Of a DNA stretch of 64,000 nucleotides, positions 21,246 through 32,847 are shown in pieces (positions within the stretch are counted from its first letter, which is position 1; each line of letters starts with the position of its first letter). A program made the position numbers and the translations under genes. Source of the stretch: Leucocoprinus leucothites (Eukaryota; Basidiomycota; Agaricomycetes; Agaricales; Agaricaceae); assembly GCA_013368445.1 (NCBI GenBank), contig JAACJO010000004.1, positions 2,294,001 to 2,358,000 of the forward strand, read 5' to 3'. The notes beneath the pieces were generated by a model. It was not told where the DNA came from, searched no databases, and worked only from the letters and a program-made list of their open reading frames with translations.

Positions 21246-22718
21246 TGCGAGAGGAGAGGAGGGGTTGGGAGGAGGAGTAAAAGGAAAGAAAGGGGAGGAA
21301 TTAAGCAGATGAAGTGACGAACCGAATGCGTCTATAAGCAAAGAACCTCAGGTTGTCGTTGTCATCTTTCCATTACCGTTGACTTCGGAGTTCAAGGTTA
21401 CAAGGACTAATGAAGCGCCCGCAACCAATATGTCAAGTGTGTTGCCGAACAAGGAAACAAACGATCCGTCCGCTGTCAATCTGTCCATCAAGGCACTCGA
21501 AATAACGCCGTATGGGGGGGTAGTATTGGCCTAGTAGGACACCATCTATCGACCCCACAAGAGATTGAGTGAGAAAAATGAGTTGGTAAAAAGATTCTAG
21601 ATAAGCACCAAGTTCGACCAATTTTGCGTCAGCTTGGGCTTTGCTATGGACTATTCACTGCCAGTGTTACGACACGAGGTTCTTGGATCGATCGACACCC
21701 TTTAGCTTGCTGATGGAAGTTCCGAGTGACGGATGAGCGCTGACATTGACAGGCTATGCTCGTAGGGTGCCTGTAGGACACCAGCTGTTCCATTGGTACA
21801 TAATGAAATCAGCTACAGAAATAGGATGTGTATGCGGAAAACCACCGATCACCGAGCTAAGTATACCCCAAACCTCCAGAACAAGGACGAAGCAGCACTG
21901 TTTGGGTAGAGGCGGCCCAACACTGAACAAAGGAAGTTCATGGTCGAGAACCGTGGTGGAACTGATCAAGCAAGTCACTTGAACGAGTCACATAGGCTAG
22001 GGATACCAACAAAGATGTTGCTAGAACCTTGTTGGAAATATGACAGTCGGCGCAAGGGTCATCGGTATCATCAATCATAACGATCGAACGTAATGTGAAT
22101 AATGGAACACCGAAGGGATGGTCGTGAGTTGGGTCGGTGTCATTGTCGGAACTGAGGCGGAGCGACTCGTAGAGAAGAAAACCAGCATTGAAATCCTTCG
22201 TCCAGTTTGTCGCGCGGTATTGAGGGAAATTTTGCACTCCTGCAATCTAGAACCCAACGGGGATCGATCAGTTGGCCATTGGTTTCGCATTTATCAGGAA
22301 GTCTGTCATGCTCATGAGAAGAACTGGCATTTATTGACAATGCGGCGGTTTCACATAGGTGAAGTTAAGATTGCTCCGAAGGTGATTAAACGACAATGAC
22401 AGCACAATACTTGTTGGATTAACTGTAAGAGCTTGAACAAGTGATGGGGAATGACGATGTGTGCACTCACAGGTAACTACGAAGCAGGAAGAGGCAATGA
22501 TCTGTTGTTTCCTGCTTCACATGGGTGCTTTGTTCATCTGTCTTAATAATAGACGTTGACATGAATCCCTCAATGATTAGCGTTTGGACAGTGTTTAATC
22601 CATATACAATCAAGACACGGGTAGCTACAGGTAAGTCAACTATTTGCAGAATGCTGTTAATCCAGCTGTCAACCCATCAGATTGTCAAATTTTGTTGATA
22701 TAGAATACACTCCACCTG
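21246..22718. other. No gene resolved
   Basis: The minus strand at 22340-21750 has coding-like pieces (NKVLATSLLVSLAY; ISLNTARQTGRRISML). They faintly recall the last helix and tail of DUF6534-type membrane proteins, but I could not assemble a gene. It may be a decayed copy. Confidence 0.35.
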
Positions 22719-23966
22719 CTAGCAACTTTTCGCGATGTTATGCGTTTGGACATACAGTCGTTCATCCTTCCACAAGCTGATGAGTTCTCGGTGTACGTAT
22801 TCCCTTACTTCCTTGGCGCCCTTGATTGATACAGGGGGCACAGCGACATCGATGTATAAAGTACATCGTGGGTGTATAGCAACACTCTGTCTCAGTGCAG
22901 ACCAGTCGAACAATTGGAGTGCCGAATCGGATTCAGGGATGAGATGAATGGTGAGTTTCTTGAAAGTAGTAGTAGGTGGGAGTTTCGAAATGAGGGGTGG
23001 GACACCGAACTCGAGGGAGCATGACGCGGGTCGGTCGAACAATTTGATGCCGCTGATGTGAAGGGATTGGAGTTTTGTCTGATGGATCAAATCCAGCTGC
23101 GCAAGGTCACCTAAATATACGCGTTAGGCAGGCGAAAAAGGAATAAGCGAGGGAAACTTGCTGTCAGTGACCCAGTCCACTTCAGTTTGAGAGAAAGCGA
23201 TGCTCAGATGGCGGAGGTGACCGCCTAAGTCCCGCAAGGCACTGCCAATAAACCGCAGATGCCAGAACTTGATACCATCAAGGACTAAACGGCATAACCT
23301 CAGTTCCTTGAGTCCAGTGCTCAGGAGTACAGGGATGGCGTCATCGGTGCCGATTTCCAAAGTTTCAAGATTGCTGGGTAGCGTGAGAGACGTGGCGGAG
23401 GCAATAGCATGCTCCGTGTACTTCGAGAACTGGACGTTTGTCACAAGGTAACGGAGAGAAGGGAAGAGGGAAGTAATGCGTGCGATCTCGCGAAAATCAT
23501 GGAACATGACATCCTCAAAGTCAAGAGACTTGAGTTGGGTAAGTTTAGCGAGGTGACTACGAAGGCTGTCCTGAGTAGACGGCGGTAGGAGTGTCCAGTC
23601 GACGTTCCGGATACGCAATGCCTCGATGTGGGAGAAGCGGGAAAAGGAAGCAAAGGACACGATTTCATGGAATAGGACGTCGTTGTGGTGACCATGCCGT
23701 GCGCACTTTGTAGCTCGTCCATCGTCTACCTCGATGCAGTTGACGTATTTAGTGAATGTACACTCTTGCGCATCGGCGAGCTCGAAGAAACGACGGGCGC
23801 GCTTTGGCCAAAGATGGACCGTGTGAAAAATGTGGTACCGGCTACGGATCAGCCATTCAGAGCAGACCACCCCACAGACGCCGAGCATTTCGAGGTCGTA
23901 AGATAGCTGGTCGATGACAACGTCCATGATTTCTGCGGGGAGCACAGGGCCACATTTGAGTGCCAT
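22719..23966 (-). CDS. F-box-like protein with degenerate leucine-rich repeats
   Basis: Probable substrate adaptor of an SCF ubiquitin ligase. Two exons, 23966-23162 and 23110-22719, encode 398 residues. The N-terminus is a typical Agaricomycete F-box: LPAEIMDVVIDQL, then CGVVCSEWLIRSRYHIFHTV. The rest has irregular leucine-rich units (HIEALRIRNVDW, LTQLKSLDFEDVMF, LKELRLCRLVLDG, LRHLSIAFS). The intron at 23111-23161 (51 bp) begins GCAAGT rather than GT and ends TTTAG; phase 1 then restores WVTDSDLAQL. No GT donor fits. Such F-box proteins form very large, fast-evolving families in mushrooms; the target cannot be predicted. Confidence 0.88.
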
Positions 23967-25539
23967 TGAGCTCGTATAAAGCTGATGGTGGATAGGAAAG
24001 GGGAAGTGACGGAGGGTGGAGACAAACGTGATGGATTCTAAGTAGCCTTGGGGTATTTAAACATTGACCCCATGACGGAATAAATCCTAGACCTCAGACG
24101 AGCCTGGAACCATTAAATCACAAATCAGTTGTATATAAATGTGATGAATGGAGTGTGGCACGAACGTTCCAAGTTTAACGAGAAAACCTCCTCGGCGAGA
24201 GTGGCACATCACGTTAGTCACTGGTTGGTCATGCGGAGCTTGGAGCCAAGAACATGGTTTCAACCCACACCTCCAGAGCGATACCTCAGGCGCTCAAGGA
24301 CGCGCTCGAAGTCAATTCAAAGTTAAGGTGCTTGAACATCTAATTCGGAACTTTAAGCTGGAATTAGCCCACGACAGGGCCGTTCCCACTCAGGTGACCT
24401 TCTCTATGGATCCAGTCCACCCGATTTATCACTTTAGTGCTTCCCCGGGCTTCCCCACACTTCTCCAGCTCCGTTCTCAACTATAACGCCGTCCTCGCCC
24501 CTCCTAAACAATTGCGGCCGTTCATTTTGATCTTGGTACTCACTTGTGATCCTTCTGTCACGAGCATCGCCTGCCTCTGTCCTACAAGAGAAAATTTGAC
24601 TCTTAACAATCAAACTCGGTCGAAACGACGGGAGAATCCAAGTAACCAGTGTTGTATGCGCTCTATGTTTTTTTTTTGTTGTTCAGAGATTTTCTTTCGA
24701 GCAGATGACTCTTCAACTGTGATTTCTCAACTGCTTCCCACAGGTCCGGGGCCGCTTTCACCACGCTTTCACTTTAGCTGTGCTCACCTGTTCTCCGCAT
24801 GAATCCTTCTCGCATCTTGTCGGCAATGAAGCACCTTGGTTCTTTTCACAAGACTATTACGCTTAGATCACAGCTTTGGTCCGGCAAGATTCTCCATCAA
24901 CTTCCCCCTTAGGCGACGACACTCTTGTGAGTAACTGTAATTGCTGAACTTCCTTTCTTTGCTGACGTTGGATTCCTTCAGAGACTGATGTCAGTATAGC
25001 ACCTAGAAGTAACTTAGTAGCGCCTCGCCCCTCCCACTTTGGAGACCGTTTTACGACTCCACTTTACTTTGCTAGAAGCCGAGTGATATCCTCTACTGGC
25101 GCCACGCCCTAAACTTGAAACTCCAAACTACTGATCCACGAAAAGCCTCAGCTTATCTCAGTATGGATGGCCCGCAAGTTTGAATACTTCCGCTTCTATG
25201 TTTATATATTCTAGTGTGTCCTACCCTTGTTTCGAGTGTCATGACCCTTAATCTCGTTGCTTGTTATTGTAAAGTTGTAGGCTCGAGCGGGTATCCGGGA
25301 GGGCCGAATAATGAGTGGCGCTTGCGGTGCGCGCCCGTTGAGATGAATTCTAATTGAGGTTAGTGTCTGATAAGCCACTATTATAGTCACATCTAACTCT
25401 GCTGACCCTAATAAACGAACAACTATAAAATGCGACCTAGGTCAATTCGAGTATTACTCTCCCCAAGCATTCGACCTGACATCCACTCAGCGGCAAGCCG
25501 AGTCCTGTTCCAACTCCATCCCAGCTTACCACGTCTACT
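23967..25539. other. 1.6 kb with no gene seen
   Basis: Upstream of the F-box gene. Overlapping open frames at 24129-24802 are Ser/Pro/Thr-rich by composition but share no motif. A T-run lies near 24669. No RNA gene recognised. Confidence 0.45.
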
Positions 25540-25923
25540 ATGCCAAGCTTTGCGAAACGTTTTCGAGCGATCCTTTCCCTCGGAGGTCATGCGCTCAGGC
25601 CACCGTCGGCTAAGGCATCATCGTCCGCCAGCTCTACTCCTGGTATGGCGGATCCTTATATACTAGCGAATCGTCGTTGGTCACCAAGCTCTTGGAAGAG
25701 GGTACCGTCTAGGGTATCCACTACGAGCTCTGATAGTTCCAGAGGCTCGAAGGCGAAGAAACGGAGGGGGTCAGTAAGCGCCGTCCTGAGCTTCTTCGCG
25801 GGCACGAAAATAGAGCCAGAAGTTTCGACATCCTACATGCGCTTCGCCCCTGGGGTGAGTGACAAGACGTACTGGCTCTTGGCTTCAGCTAATGAATGCA
25901 ATGGCGTTCAGTATCCCTTTTGA
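25540..25923 (+). CDS. Small basic Ser-rich hypothetical protein
   Basis: Open frame of 127 codons starting MPSFAKRFRAILSLGGHAL. Its first 100 residues are Ser/Arg/Lys-rich (SRGSKAKKRRGSVSAVLSFF), with an amphipathic basic start. A good GTGAGT donor at about 25855 and an acceptor ending TTCAG at about 25912 would remove part of the 3' end and shorten the product to about 107 residues or shift frame. I recognise no family. The even codon use and basic clusters suggest a real gene, but this is weak. Confidence 0.35.
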   Translation: MPSFAKRFRAILSLGGHALRPPSAKASSSASSTPGMADPYILANRRWSPSSWKRVPSRVSTTSSDSSRGSKAKKRRGSVSAVLSFFAGTKIEPEVSTSYMRFAPGVSDKTYWLLASANECNGVQYPF

Positions 25924-26247
25924 AGTTGATTCACTGGGCCCTTTGGCCTCAAGGCAGGATGCACGTGTATCATAATCCAGAGACCCTTGCAGGCCGACAA
26001 TTCCTCTGCGGAGTCCTCAAGGCCTCCCGATTCAACCATGTTCCATGGTTAATACAACCTCACTACCACTCGCGGCAGGCTTGTGCGTAGCCGAAATGGA
26101 AGATCAGTCGTTGGCCTGATCGGAGAGAAATTAGAAATAGTTGACGTCATAGCAATACGAGACACTCATTATCCCCTGGACTCCAATGCACACTCGCTTT
26201 TGTAAATACCAAAATACTGCTGTAGCCTAACCCATTCACCAACATCC
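25924..26247. other. Intergenic, no gene seen
   Basis: Short spacer, presumably carrying the promoter of the gene at 26248. Confidence 0.45.
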
Positions 26248-26640
26248 ATGTTGCTTTTCAACTTGTATCGCACATATCCTACCAAACATACTCTTTCACA
26301 CATACTCAAAACACCCGCCTCCTCCTATTCTCCTGTGCGAAAACTACACAGAACTTCCTCGAGGCCAGAAAGGATCAATAATCTCACCCAAGGCCATGTG
26401 ACAAATCCAGAGAATCTTCATCCCCAAGACGTTCAATCTCAGTCTGTGGAGAGTGGTGTCAAGGCAGGAAAGGAAAAGACAGATGAGGGTATAGATGCAG
26501 CGAGTGAGCGCGGAAAAGCTGGAGAGGAAAAGAAGCCGGATGAGATAGGAAAAGGAAATCCAGAGAAAATTGGGTTTGTAGAACAGGTTGGCGGGGCTAG
26601 CGCAAGCGCACGCAAGTTCGAGCAGGAGCAGAAGAAATAA
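26248..26640 (+). CDS. Small hydrophilic protein, probably mitochondrial
   Basis: Intronless frame of 130 residues. The N-terminal 45 residues are Arg/Lys/Ser/Thr-rich with almost no acidic residues (MLLFNLYRTYPTKHTLSHIL, then VRKLHRTSSRPERI), as in a mitochondrial presequence. The remainder is charged and probably disordered (KEKTDEGIDAASERGKAGEE). It ends with IGFVEQVGGASASARKFEQE, a C-terminal pattern I associate with small conserved fungal mitochondrial proteins of unknown role. I cannot name the family. It lies 316 bp upstream of the FAD oxidoreductase gene on the same strand. Confidence 0.65.
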   Translation: MLLFNLYRTYPTKHTLSHILKTPASSYSPVRKLHRTSSRPERINNLTQGHVTNPENLHPQDVQSQSVESGVKAGKEKTDEGIDAASERGKAGEEKKPDEIGKGNPEKIGFVEQVGGASASARKFEQEQKK

Positions 26641-26956
26641 GAGGGATGAGTCGTTCAACTCTCTGGTTTGGGCCACGGGCGCCTGAGCGGCGGCGTGTAC
26701 GCTGTAGTCTGTAGTTCTACCTTGCCCCACCAGAATCTTTGTTGGTATTTTATCCACATTTCCACCCGAGAAATTCACTTGAGCAGAGGGCTTGGGCTCG
26801 GTGGCCATATTAAGGGCTATTTTTGTAATGGCTGTGGGAACTCTGCGAACTGAACGATGACGTCGAGGCGATTGCAATGTGCGTTTTCCCTCACTCATCG
26901 GTATGTCTCGACGAGGACGATCATGGCCTCCCATTGCCTCTTATTCTTGAACCACA
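26641..26956. other. Intergenic, promoter of the FAD oxidoreductase gene
   Basis: No gene seen. No clear TATA element. Confidence 0.4.
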
Positions 26957-29013
26957 ATGTCCCGCAAGACACGCGTCCTCATTGTCGGTGGTGGTGCCTG
27001 TGGGATGTCCGCCGCTTATGCCTTCTCGCAGCACCCGGATAAATTCGACGTGACCCTCTACGAACGCTCAGCCAATGTAGGCGGGATGGCAACCTCTGCT
27101 CCCATCGACAAGGAAAAATATGGCGCAGACTATATTAATGACGGCGTACAAGGCGCGAGCCCCGTCTTTTACAACACATATGCGCTTTTTGATAAGTTGG
27201 GCTTCAAGGCCTCCGATGTCGGCATGCAAGTGAGCTTTGGCCGCGAGCCAGAGACGGACTTCTGGAGCAATGTGTTCCCGAGCCCTGTAATTGACAAGTA
27301 AGCCGCATACATTTTCTTAGAGCATTATTTAAGCGCATATACACAGATTTAGTGAGGATATCAAGAAATTTGGGCGGGTCTTGAAGATTATCAAGACTTT
27401 TGAACCAATTTTCGCCTTAATTTCCGTTAGTACAATGCTCAAGATGTTCAGGTTCTCGAAGGTATGAGAATACATTTGCTTTAGTTCTGTTGGCTGACAA
27501 GATTATAGGAATTTGGCGATGTCATCGTCTTCCCTCTTGTAGCACTTTTCTTTGGAACTGGGAACCAAACGCCTTTTATCTCCTCAGCCATTCTAGAACG
27601 CGTGTTCATGGACTCTAACATGCGCTTGGTGCGTCCATAACTACCTCCGTTCAGGTCTTGACCTCATTTGTGCTATTTACCACAGTTTGAGTACTCCCCT
27701 GAAACTTTTCTCGCGTCCATACCGCGCATGTGTGCATTCCCGCGTTTGTCGACTCTTTATTCGGTATGGAAAGCTGTCGTTGAGGATCAGGGCCAAGGCT
27801 CGGTTCGGATAATCACAAAGCGTGAAGTCACCCAAGTTAGACGGAAGCGTAATGGAGTCGAGGTCTGGAGTCGTCCCACTCAAGGGACTAACGGCGCTCA
27901 GGAAGTTGTAGATCCCGGTCGAGAAGAGATGGAAATATTTGACGAGCTCATATTTTGTTGCGATGCAGACGCTACTCTTCACATTTTGGGCGCTGATGCT
28001 AGTTGGCTAGAACGGAGAGTATTGGGTAACGTCAAGGTAAGGCCGTTGAACAGTTTCTCCTGTTATGGTCTAAAGCGCTTCTTAGTATTTGTGGGATGTC
28101 ACAGTTACACACAGTGACCTTCCCTACATGGAGAAGGTGGGTGATATCCTTAATTTTACTGGGGGTCTATTAAGCTCTGGCTTCTTTCCTTTTCTTCTCC
28201 TAGCACTATCGCGTTCGATACGATCCAGAACTTCGTTCAAAGAAGAATGAAGACAATCACGAACGGCGGAAAAAGTACACATTTGCTGAAAAGAGCTTCC
28301 AGCCCCTTTATTTTATCCGCAGCGTGCCCGAGGATAAGAGTAAGCTTGAGATGAGCTTCGATCTCACGGTCTATCAGCCACAGGTGAGAGCTTCAGTTTT
28401 TTGGTCGGAAATATTAGGCTTGACACTGTAGTGTATAGTTTGATGGCCAGTCTCCCTATGGACCTCAAGGTTATCCGGCAATCGAAACTGAAGAAACTCG
28501 AGATGGTGTCTCTCACAGCGAGTCGGCATCATCCAAGGGCAGCGATCGTGTTGGCTCACGGCTAGCTACCGAAGATGGTCCCCCGACTCAAGATGGTGAG
28601 ATTTCCGGCCAACGTTCGCCTCCACTAGAACGTCATGTGTTCCAAACTATCTTCTTGGATAATGCACCCGAAAGCCGCAAATTTTGGACCAAAGGCGAGA
28701 TAAATCAGCAAGAAGTGATAATGGAAAAGTGGTGGAAACAGCAATCTCATCGTTGGCAACATTATGCTGGCACTGTGCCATGGATGGGATTGATTAATGG
28801 AAAGGTCAGTCTTGCATTGTGCACGTGTCAGGATTGGTGTACTAAATGTCACATCTAACAGCGTCGTACTCAGTTTGCCGGTGCTTGGACTATCTTAAGT
28901 ATGTTTAACTGTTTTGTTCGGAACCGCTCTAATATACGCTACATGCTTTAGACATGCACGAGATTGCAGTAGTATCAGGATTTGGAGCAGCTTATCGGCT
29001 AGGGGCTTCGTAG
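26957..29013 (+). CDS. FAD/NAD(P)-binding oxidoreductase, amine-oxidase-like
   Basis: Nine exons: 26957-27297, 27347-27461, 27509-27628, 27686-28036, 28086-28136, 28204-28383, 28439-28804, 28862-28898 and 28952-29013. The model encodes 540 residues. The N-terminus is a classic dinucleotide-binding fold, TRVLIVGGGACGMSAAYA, ending in the acidic LYERS strand. NVGGMATSAPI follows, as in the flavin-containing amine oxidase/desaturase superfamily. Later landmarks are YLWDVTVTHSDLPYMEKHY (restored by splicing) and GTVPWMGLINGKRRTQFAGAW. The C-terminal MHEIAVVSGFGAAYRLGAS has the Gly-rich FAD-contact region. A low-complexity acidic insert (about residues 405-450) separates substrate and cap regions. 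The substrate is unknown. Related fungal proteins are annotated only as FAD-binding oxidoreductases. No biosynthetic partners lie nearby. Confidence 0.9.
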
Positions 29014-29742
29014 GCTAATTTCTCGCTTCTACTTCGTCTGTCGGCTAAGGTCTATTGATTAGTTATCCATTCAAGGAGGATCCCGATTGTAAGCGGTTGT
29101 TCGCTCTCTGCTTCGCAGCGAACCATATGATGAGACTTGTGAGTTTCTTCTCATCTGGTTTAGCGATGTAAACTCACTCAACTGCGATCAGAGAAGCGAG
29201 GACAGGGACGGTTTCCTGAGCTGATTCGAATGTTCGCCATTAGACGTGGATTAATATTGAGTCAACCGGTGTTTGAAGATTTCACTTTTCACTTTTCGTC
29301 AATTTTTAGGTTCTTGGGGACATTGATCACGGTTGAGTATGTACCCGAGTTCGTCAATGAGATATTTTTGTGTGGGTGACGTCGATTGATAAGCTGTCAA
29401 TTCCCGTCTGCCGGCAAGATCTTCAGTGAGCCTTTTGGAATTCCTTCATACTGGGTTACAGGTTCGCGCCGTTGGTTAGGACAATGACTGCGCTTGATAT
29501 TTGTCCGCATCCCCAAAGAATGAAGTAAAACCGAGGGACAAGACCAAGGCGATATCTATTGACGTCACCTGTGGACGCCATCGTTGGTCCACATCCCTTA
29601 CGCTGCAACAAACGCGGGGACGTGTAAGTGAAAGAGATATATTTCACCGAAACAAAGACCCATGCATTTATAGAACTTTGCAATCCACTAGAGTTAACCA
29701 AATAGAACTTGACCCCAATTTCGAACCGCACTCAGGACTTCG
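29014..29742. other. Intergenic between convergent genes
   Basis: Lies between the 3' ends of the FAD oxidoreductase (+) and the LRR protein (-). No gene recognised. A small direct repeat TTTTCACTTTTCAC is near 29282. Confidence 0.5.
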
Positions 29743-32677
29743 TCACTCTATTCTGCCCCTCAACCAGCCAAGCAGGCCCTTTGTCCCTTCTCTTTCCCAC
29801 ACTCGCCGCTGGGGTACCCGGAATCTAAGAGAAAAACCATCATCGTCAGTTCAGAAGAGTAGGAGACGTGCATGGCATGAGGAAAAACCATACAAGGATT
29901 TGTCCATGTACGATGGTGAAAAAAAAAAAAAGAATGGGGGATACTCACGTATTTCCATCGACCAGGAATACCTCCAAAGGCAACAAGCCAAGCTCGGGGG
30001 GCAATCGCCCAATCTCGTTGTCCCTCAGATCCAATTCCTCCAATTTCCACTCTGGGACAACCCTATTCCCCTTGAACATTTCGGCAATTGTCGTGAATCC
30101 ATCAAGGTCCGTAATCCTATTTCCCCTCAGTCGCAAGTGCCGTAGACCCTTCTTTGTTATTCCATCTTCAGAGCTATCGGTAGGTGATGAGAGAATGAGT
30201 GCAGATAGCGACTCTCGCTTAAAGGCGGTGCTTGGAAGGGCATTATACGACAGATTAAGTGTGCGAAGACTAGGGAAGAGGGATGCAAGAAGTGGAAGAA
30301 GAGGTTCAGTAGAGCGTGCATTCGAAGGTGGAGATGGTGGTGGTGCTGTTGGCGAGGGTGCATCTGCACGAAGAACTGAAACTGTTTCTGAAAGGTTGCA
30401 ACCCTCCAAATCCAACTCCTCAAGGCAGGGTAGAAAGCCTTGAGGGTCTGCTGCCGGCGACCAAGGTAGTGAAAAAACACGGTCTGCACGCCTGTTAACC
30501 AGGACCAAGGATCGCAGAGAATGCGCAAATGTCTGGACGACAATGATATTCAGTGGAAGCGATGAAACTGGTACTGCCATGTCCGCCGCTGTTGACGACG
30601 ACGGCATCATTTTGGTCGCTAGAGAAAAGGCGCGGTTGTGTCCAGCTTTTGGGGCTTGCGAAGGTGGGAGAGTTAATGTTTGGGTTGACTGATCGTAGTA
30701 CTGTGGGCTCGCGAGACTGAGATTTGGCGTGCTGGAAGTTCGCGACAGGCTTGTTGGTCGGCCTATGCCAATCCCATTTCCATTGCCATTAGTTGAGTGC
30801 TCCTCCTCGACTTGGGCAGCAGCAGCTCTTGCCCTTCTCAAACCACCTTCCGTCGTCAGTCCAGCCTCAGCCTCAATCTCCCAAGCTTCTTTGACAACTT
30901 CTTGAATGTTCTTCAGCGCTCGGGACGAATTCGAGCACACAGAAGCCACATTTGATGACGACGACGGCGTAGGGGAAGCACTTGCCGGTCGAGGGGGCTC
31001 GTCCCATTCACCACCGAGATCAAAGCTCCTGTTGATCCGGTGTTGAGTACGTCTCTCGAGCTCGACTTCCCAAGCTTCCTTGACGATCTTCTTTCCAACA
31101 ATGACACGTGTGACGCCTTCGGGAGGTTCATCGTGCGTAAAATCGTGATCGAGCTTCTGCTTCATTTCCTTCAGGGCCGCGCGGATGACATCTATCGTGA
31201 CTTTGGTCTCTGAGAGATCAAGGACTTTGAGGCTGGGAAATAACGTTGAGGGAAATAGATCAGGAGGGAAAGAGTCATCTCCAATGTCCGCTTTCGTCAT
31301 CAAGAGCTCTTTGAGGCGGGGAAGAGAGGATAAGGTATTAAGAAGTCGCTGTGATAGCCCGAGAGGATTCTCTGAGAGATCTATTCGAACTAAAGTTTTC
31401 GGGAGCGCAACGTCGATGGATTCAGCGGCGATCCGGTTGTGAGATACATCAAGGATGAGAAGCTTTGGAAGGGGAGAAGTAGATCTGACAACTTGAGGAG
31501 CGAAGAAATCAGTGCTTGTATTATGATTATTCCGGAGACGAGCGCCGGACGAGGTGAAGTGAGCATTAAAAGGCAGACTGGTAAGAGCATTGTGAGAGAG
31601 ATTAAGGTTGGTTAGTTCTGGTAGGGCGAAGAAGACGTCGGGGAGTGTCGTGAGTTGATTATGGGAAAGATCGAGGTTCGTGAGTACAGATAGGTCAGCA
31701 AGGGTATTAGGGATGGATGTGAGTTGATTGTTGTGGAGCTAGATACTGAGTGAGTAGAATAATGTATGAAGAGTTGCGTGTATGCGTACATCTATCACTT
31801 TGAGAGATCCAAACAGCGATATTTCGTGTTGAATCTCCTGTATCTCATTACCCCAGGCTTTGATGACATTCAAGTCCTGAGCCTCGAACCATGCAGGCTG
31901 CTTTTTTGAAGTTCTGCCGGTGGAAGATTCAACAGGTGCTGGAGGGAGTGGTGCTTCATCAGGAATCGATTTCAATGGCTCCGGGGTAATGTTCAAGTGA
32001 ATTTCAAACAATGCCGATGGTAAACACTTCAACGAGCGTGTAGCCAGGTTAAGCGAGCCTTGCAGCATAGTCCTTAGACGTTAGGATCAATAATCGAGAG
32101 AAAACGAGCGCATATAATCACCTGTACTACGCGCTTTCTCAATGGTTTCCCTGAGAGTTGCTCTGCCGAGAAGATCCTCTTCTCCTTGAACTGGAATGGC
32201 ATGAGGAGGAATCACTTCCTCCAGGCTGGACTTAAAATCGAGGTCGCCACCTCCACCAGTCCTGATTTGAGCTTTCTTCGCCTCGGCACGCTTGAGGGCA
32301 ATCGCTTCTCGTATGCTCGCAGACGGCGTAGCAGGAGTCCTTTCCGATGCTGCGTGTGTATTTACGTTTGTGCTGAAGGAAGGCTTGAGTTTCGTAGGAG
32401 AACCTGGTTTGGGCTTGGGTGTTGCTGGTACTTTGGCCTTGAGTGAAACCGAAGATCCTGTCCTCCGCACAGCAGGTGCACTAGTTTTCAGCGTGGCAGA
32501 GCCTGTAGGGGTCGAACTGCCAGCACGCCCAGTACTAGCGGATTGAGTGCGGATTCGAGCGCTGGGAGTGCTGGTAATGGCATTAAGGACCCGCGGTCGT
32601 GTAGGGGTGGTAGGAGTAGTGGTAGTACTTGGCTTGGATGTTTTCCGCGATGTCTGAGGCTGGGGTATACGGGACAT
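29743..32677 (-). CDS. Leucine-rich repeat protein, LRRC40-like
   Basis: Four exons, 32677-32122, 32058-31790, 31738-29949 and 29824-29743, give 898 residues. Residues 1-185 are a Pro/Thr/Ser/Lys-rich disordered head (MSRIPQPQTSRKTSKPST). The LRR domain then begins: GSLNLATRSLKCLPSALFEI, LHNNQLTSIPNTLADL, LDLSHNQLTTLPDVFFAL, LNLSHNALTSLP. A long disordered insert (about residues 480-650) separates a second LRR block (LEELDLEGCNLSE, LRTLNLSYNALPS, LRHLRLRGNRITDLDGF, LEELDLRDNEIGRLPPEL). The last exon adds FRVPQRRVWEREGTKGLLGW, the LRRC40 family's closing arginine-rich cap. LRRC40 proteins have no settled function. The penultimate intron contains a 12-base poly-T run. Its start is 170 bp from that of CWC2 on the opposite strand. 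Confidence 0.87.
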
Positions 32678-32847
32678 CGTGGTGGGAGGAGGTCAACTGC
32701 AGTTCAAGGGTAAACTTCAACTTTCAGTTAACTTACTTAAACCAGGATTAATACCGGAGCTAGGCGGACCGAAGCTTGTGACATCGCGCCAACGATGTGA
32801 GAAACGTGACAAGTAGTATTGGGGTCACGGCGTTGTTTCCACTAAAC
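32678..32847. promoter_or_regulatory. Shared divergent promoter, LRRC40-like / CWC2
   Basis: Only 170 bp separate the two opposite start codons, so both promoters and 5' leaders must lie within it. I see no obvious TATA box. Confidence 0.6.

Noticed and set aside
21754..22340. DUF6534-type membrane gene
   Set aside because: Two short peptides faintly resemble its last helix and tail, but no start, no helices and no consistent splice phases could be found.
29501..30145. 214-codon plus-strand frame
   Set aside because: Runs antisense through the well-supported last exons of the LRRC40-like gene; Lys/Arg/Ser composition is that of a shadow frame.
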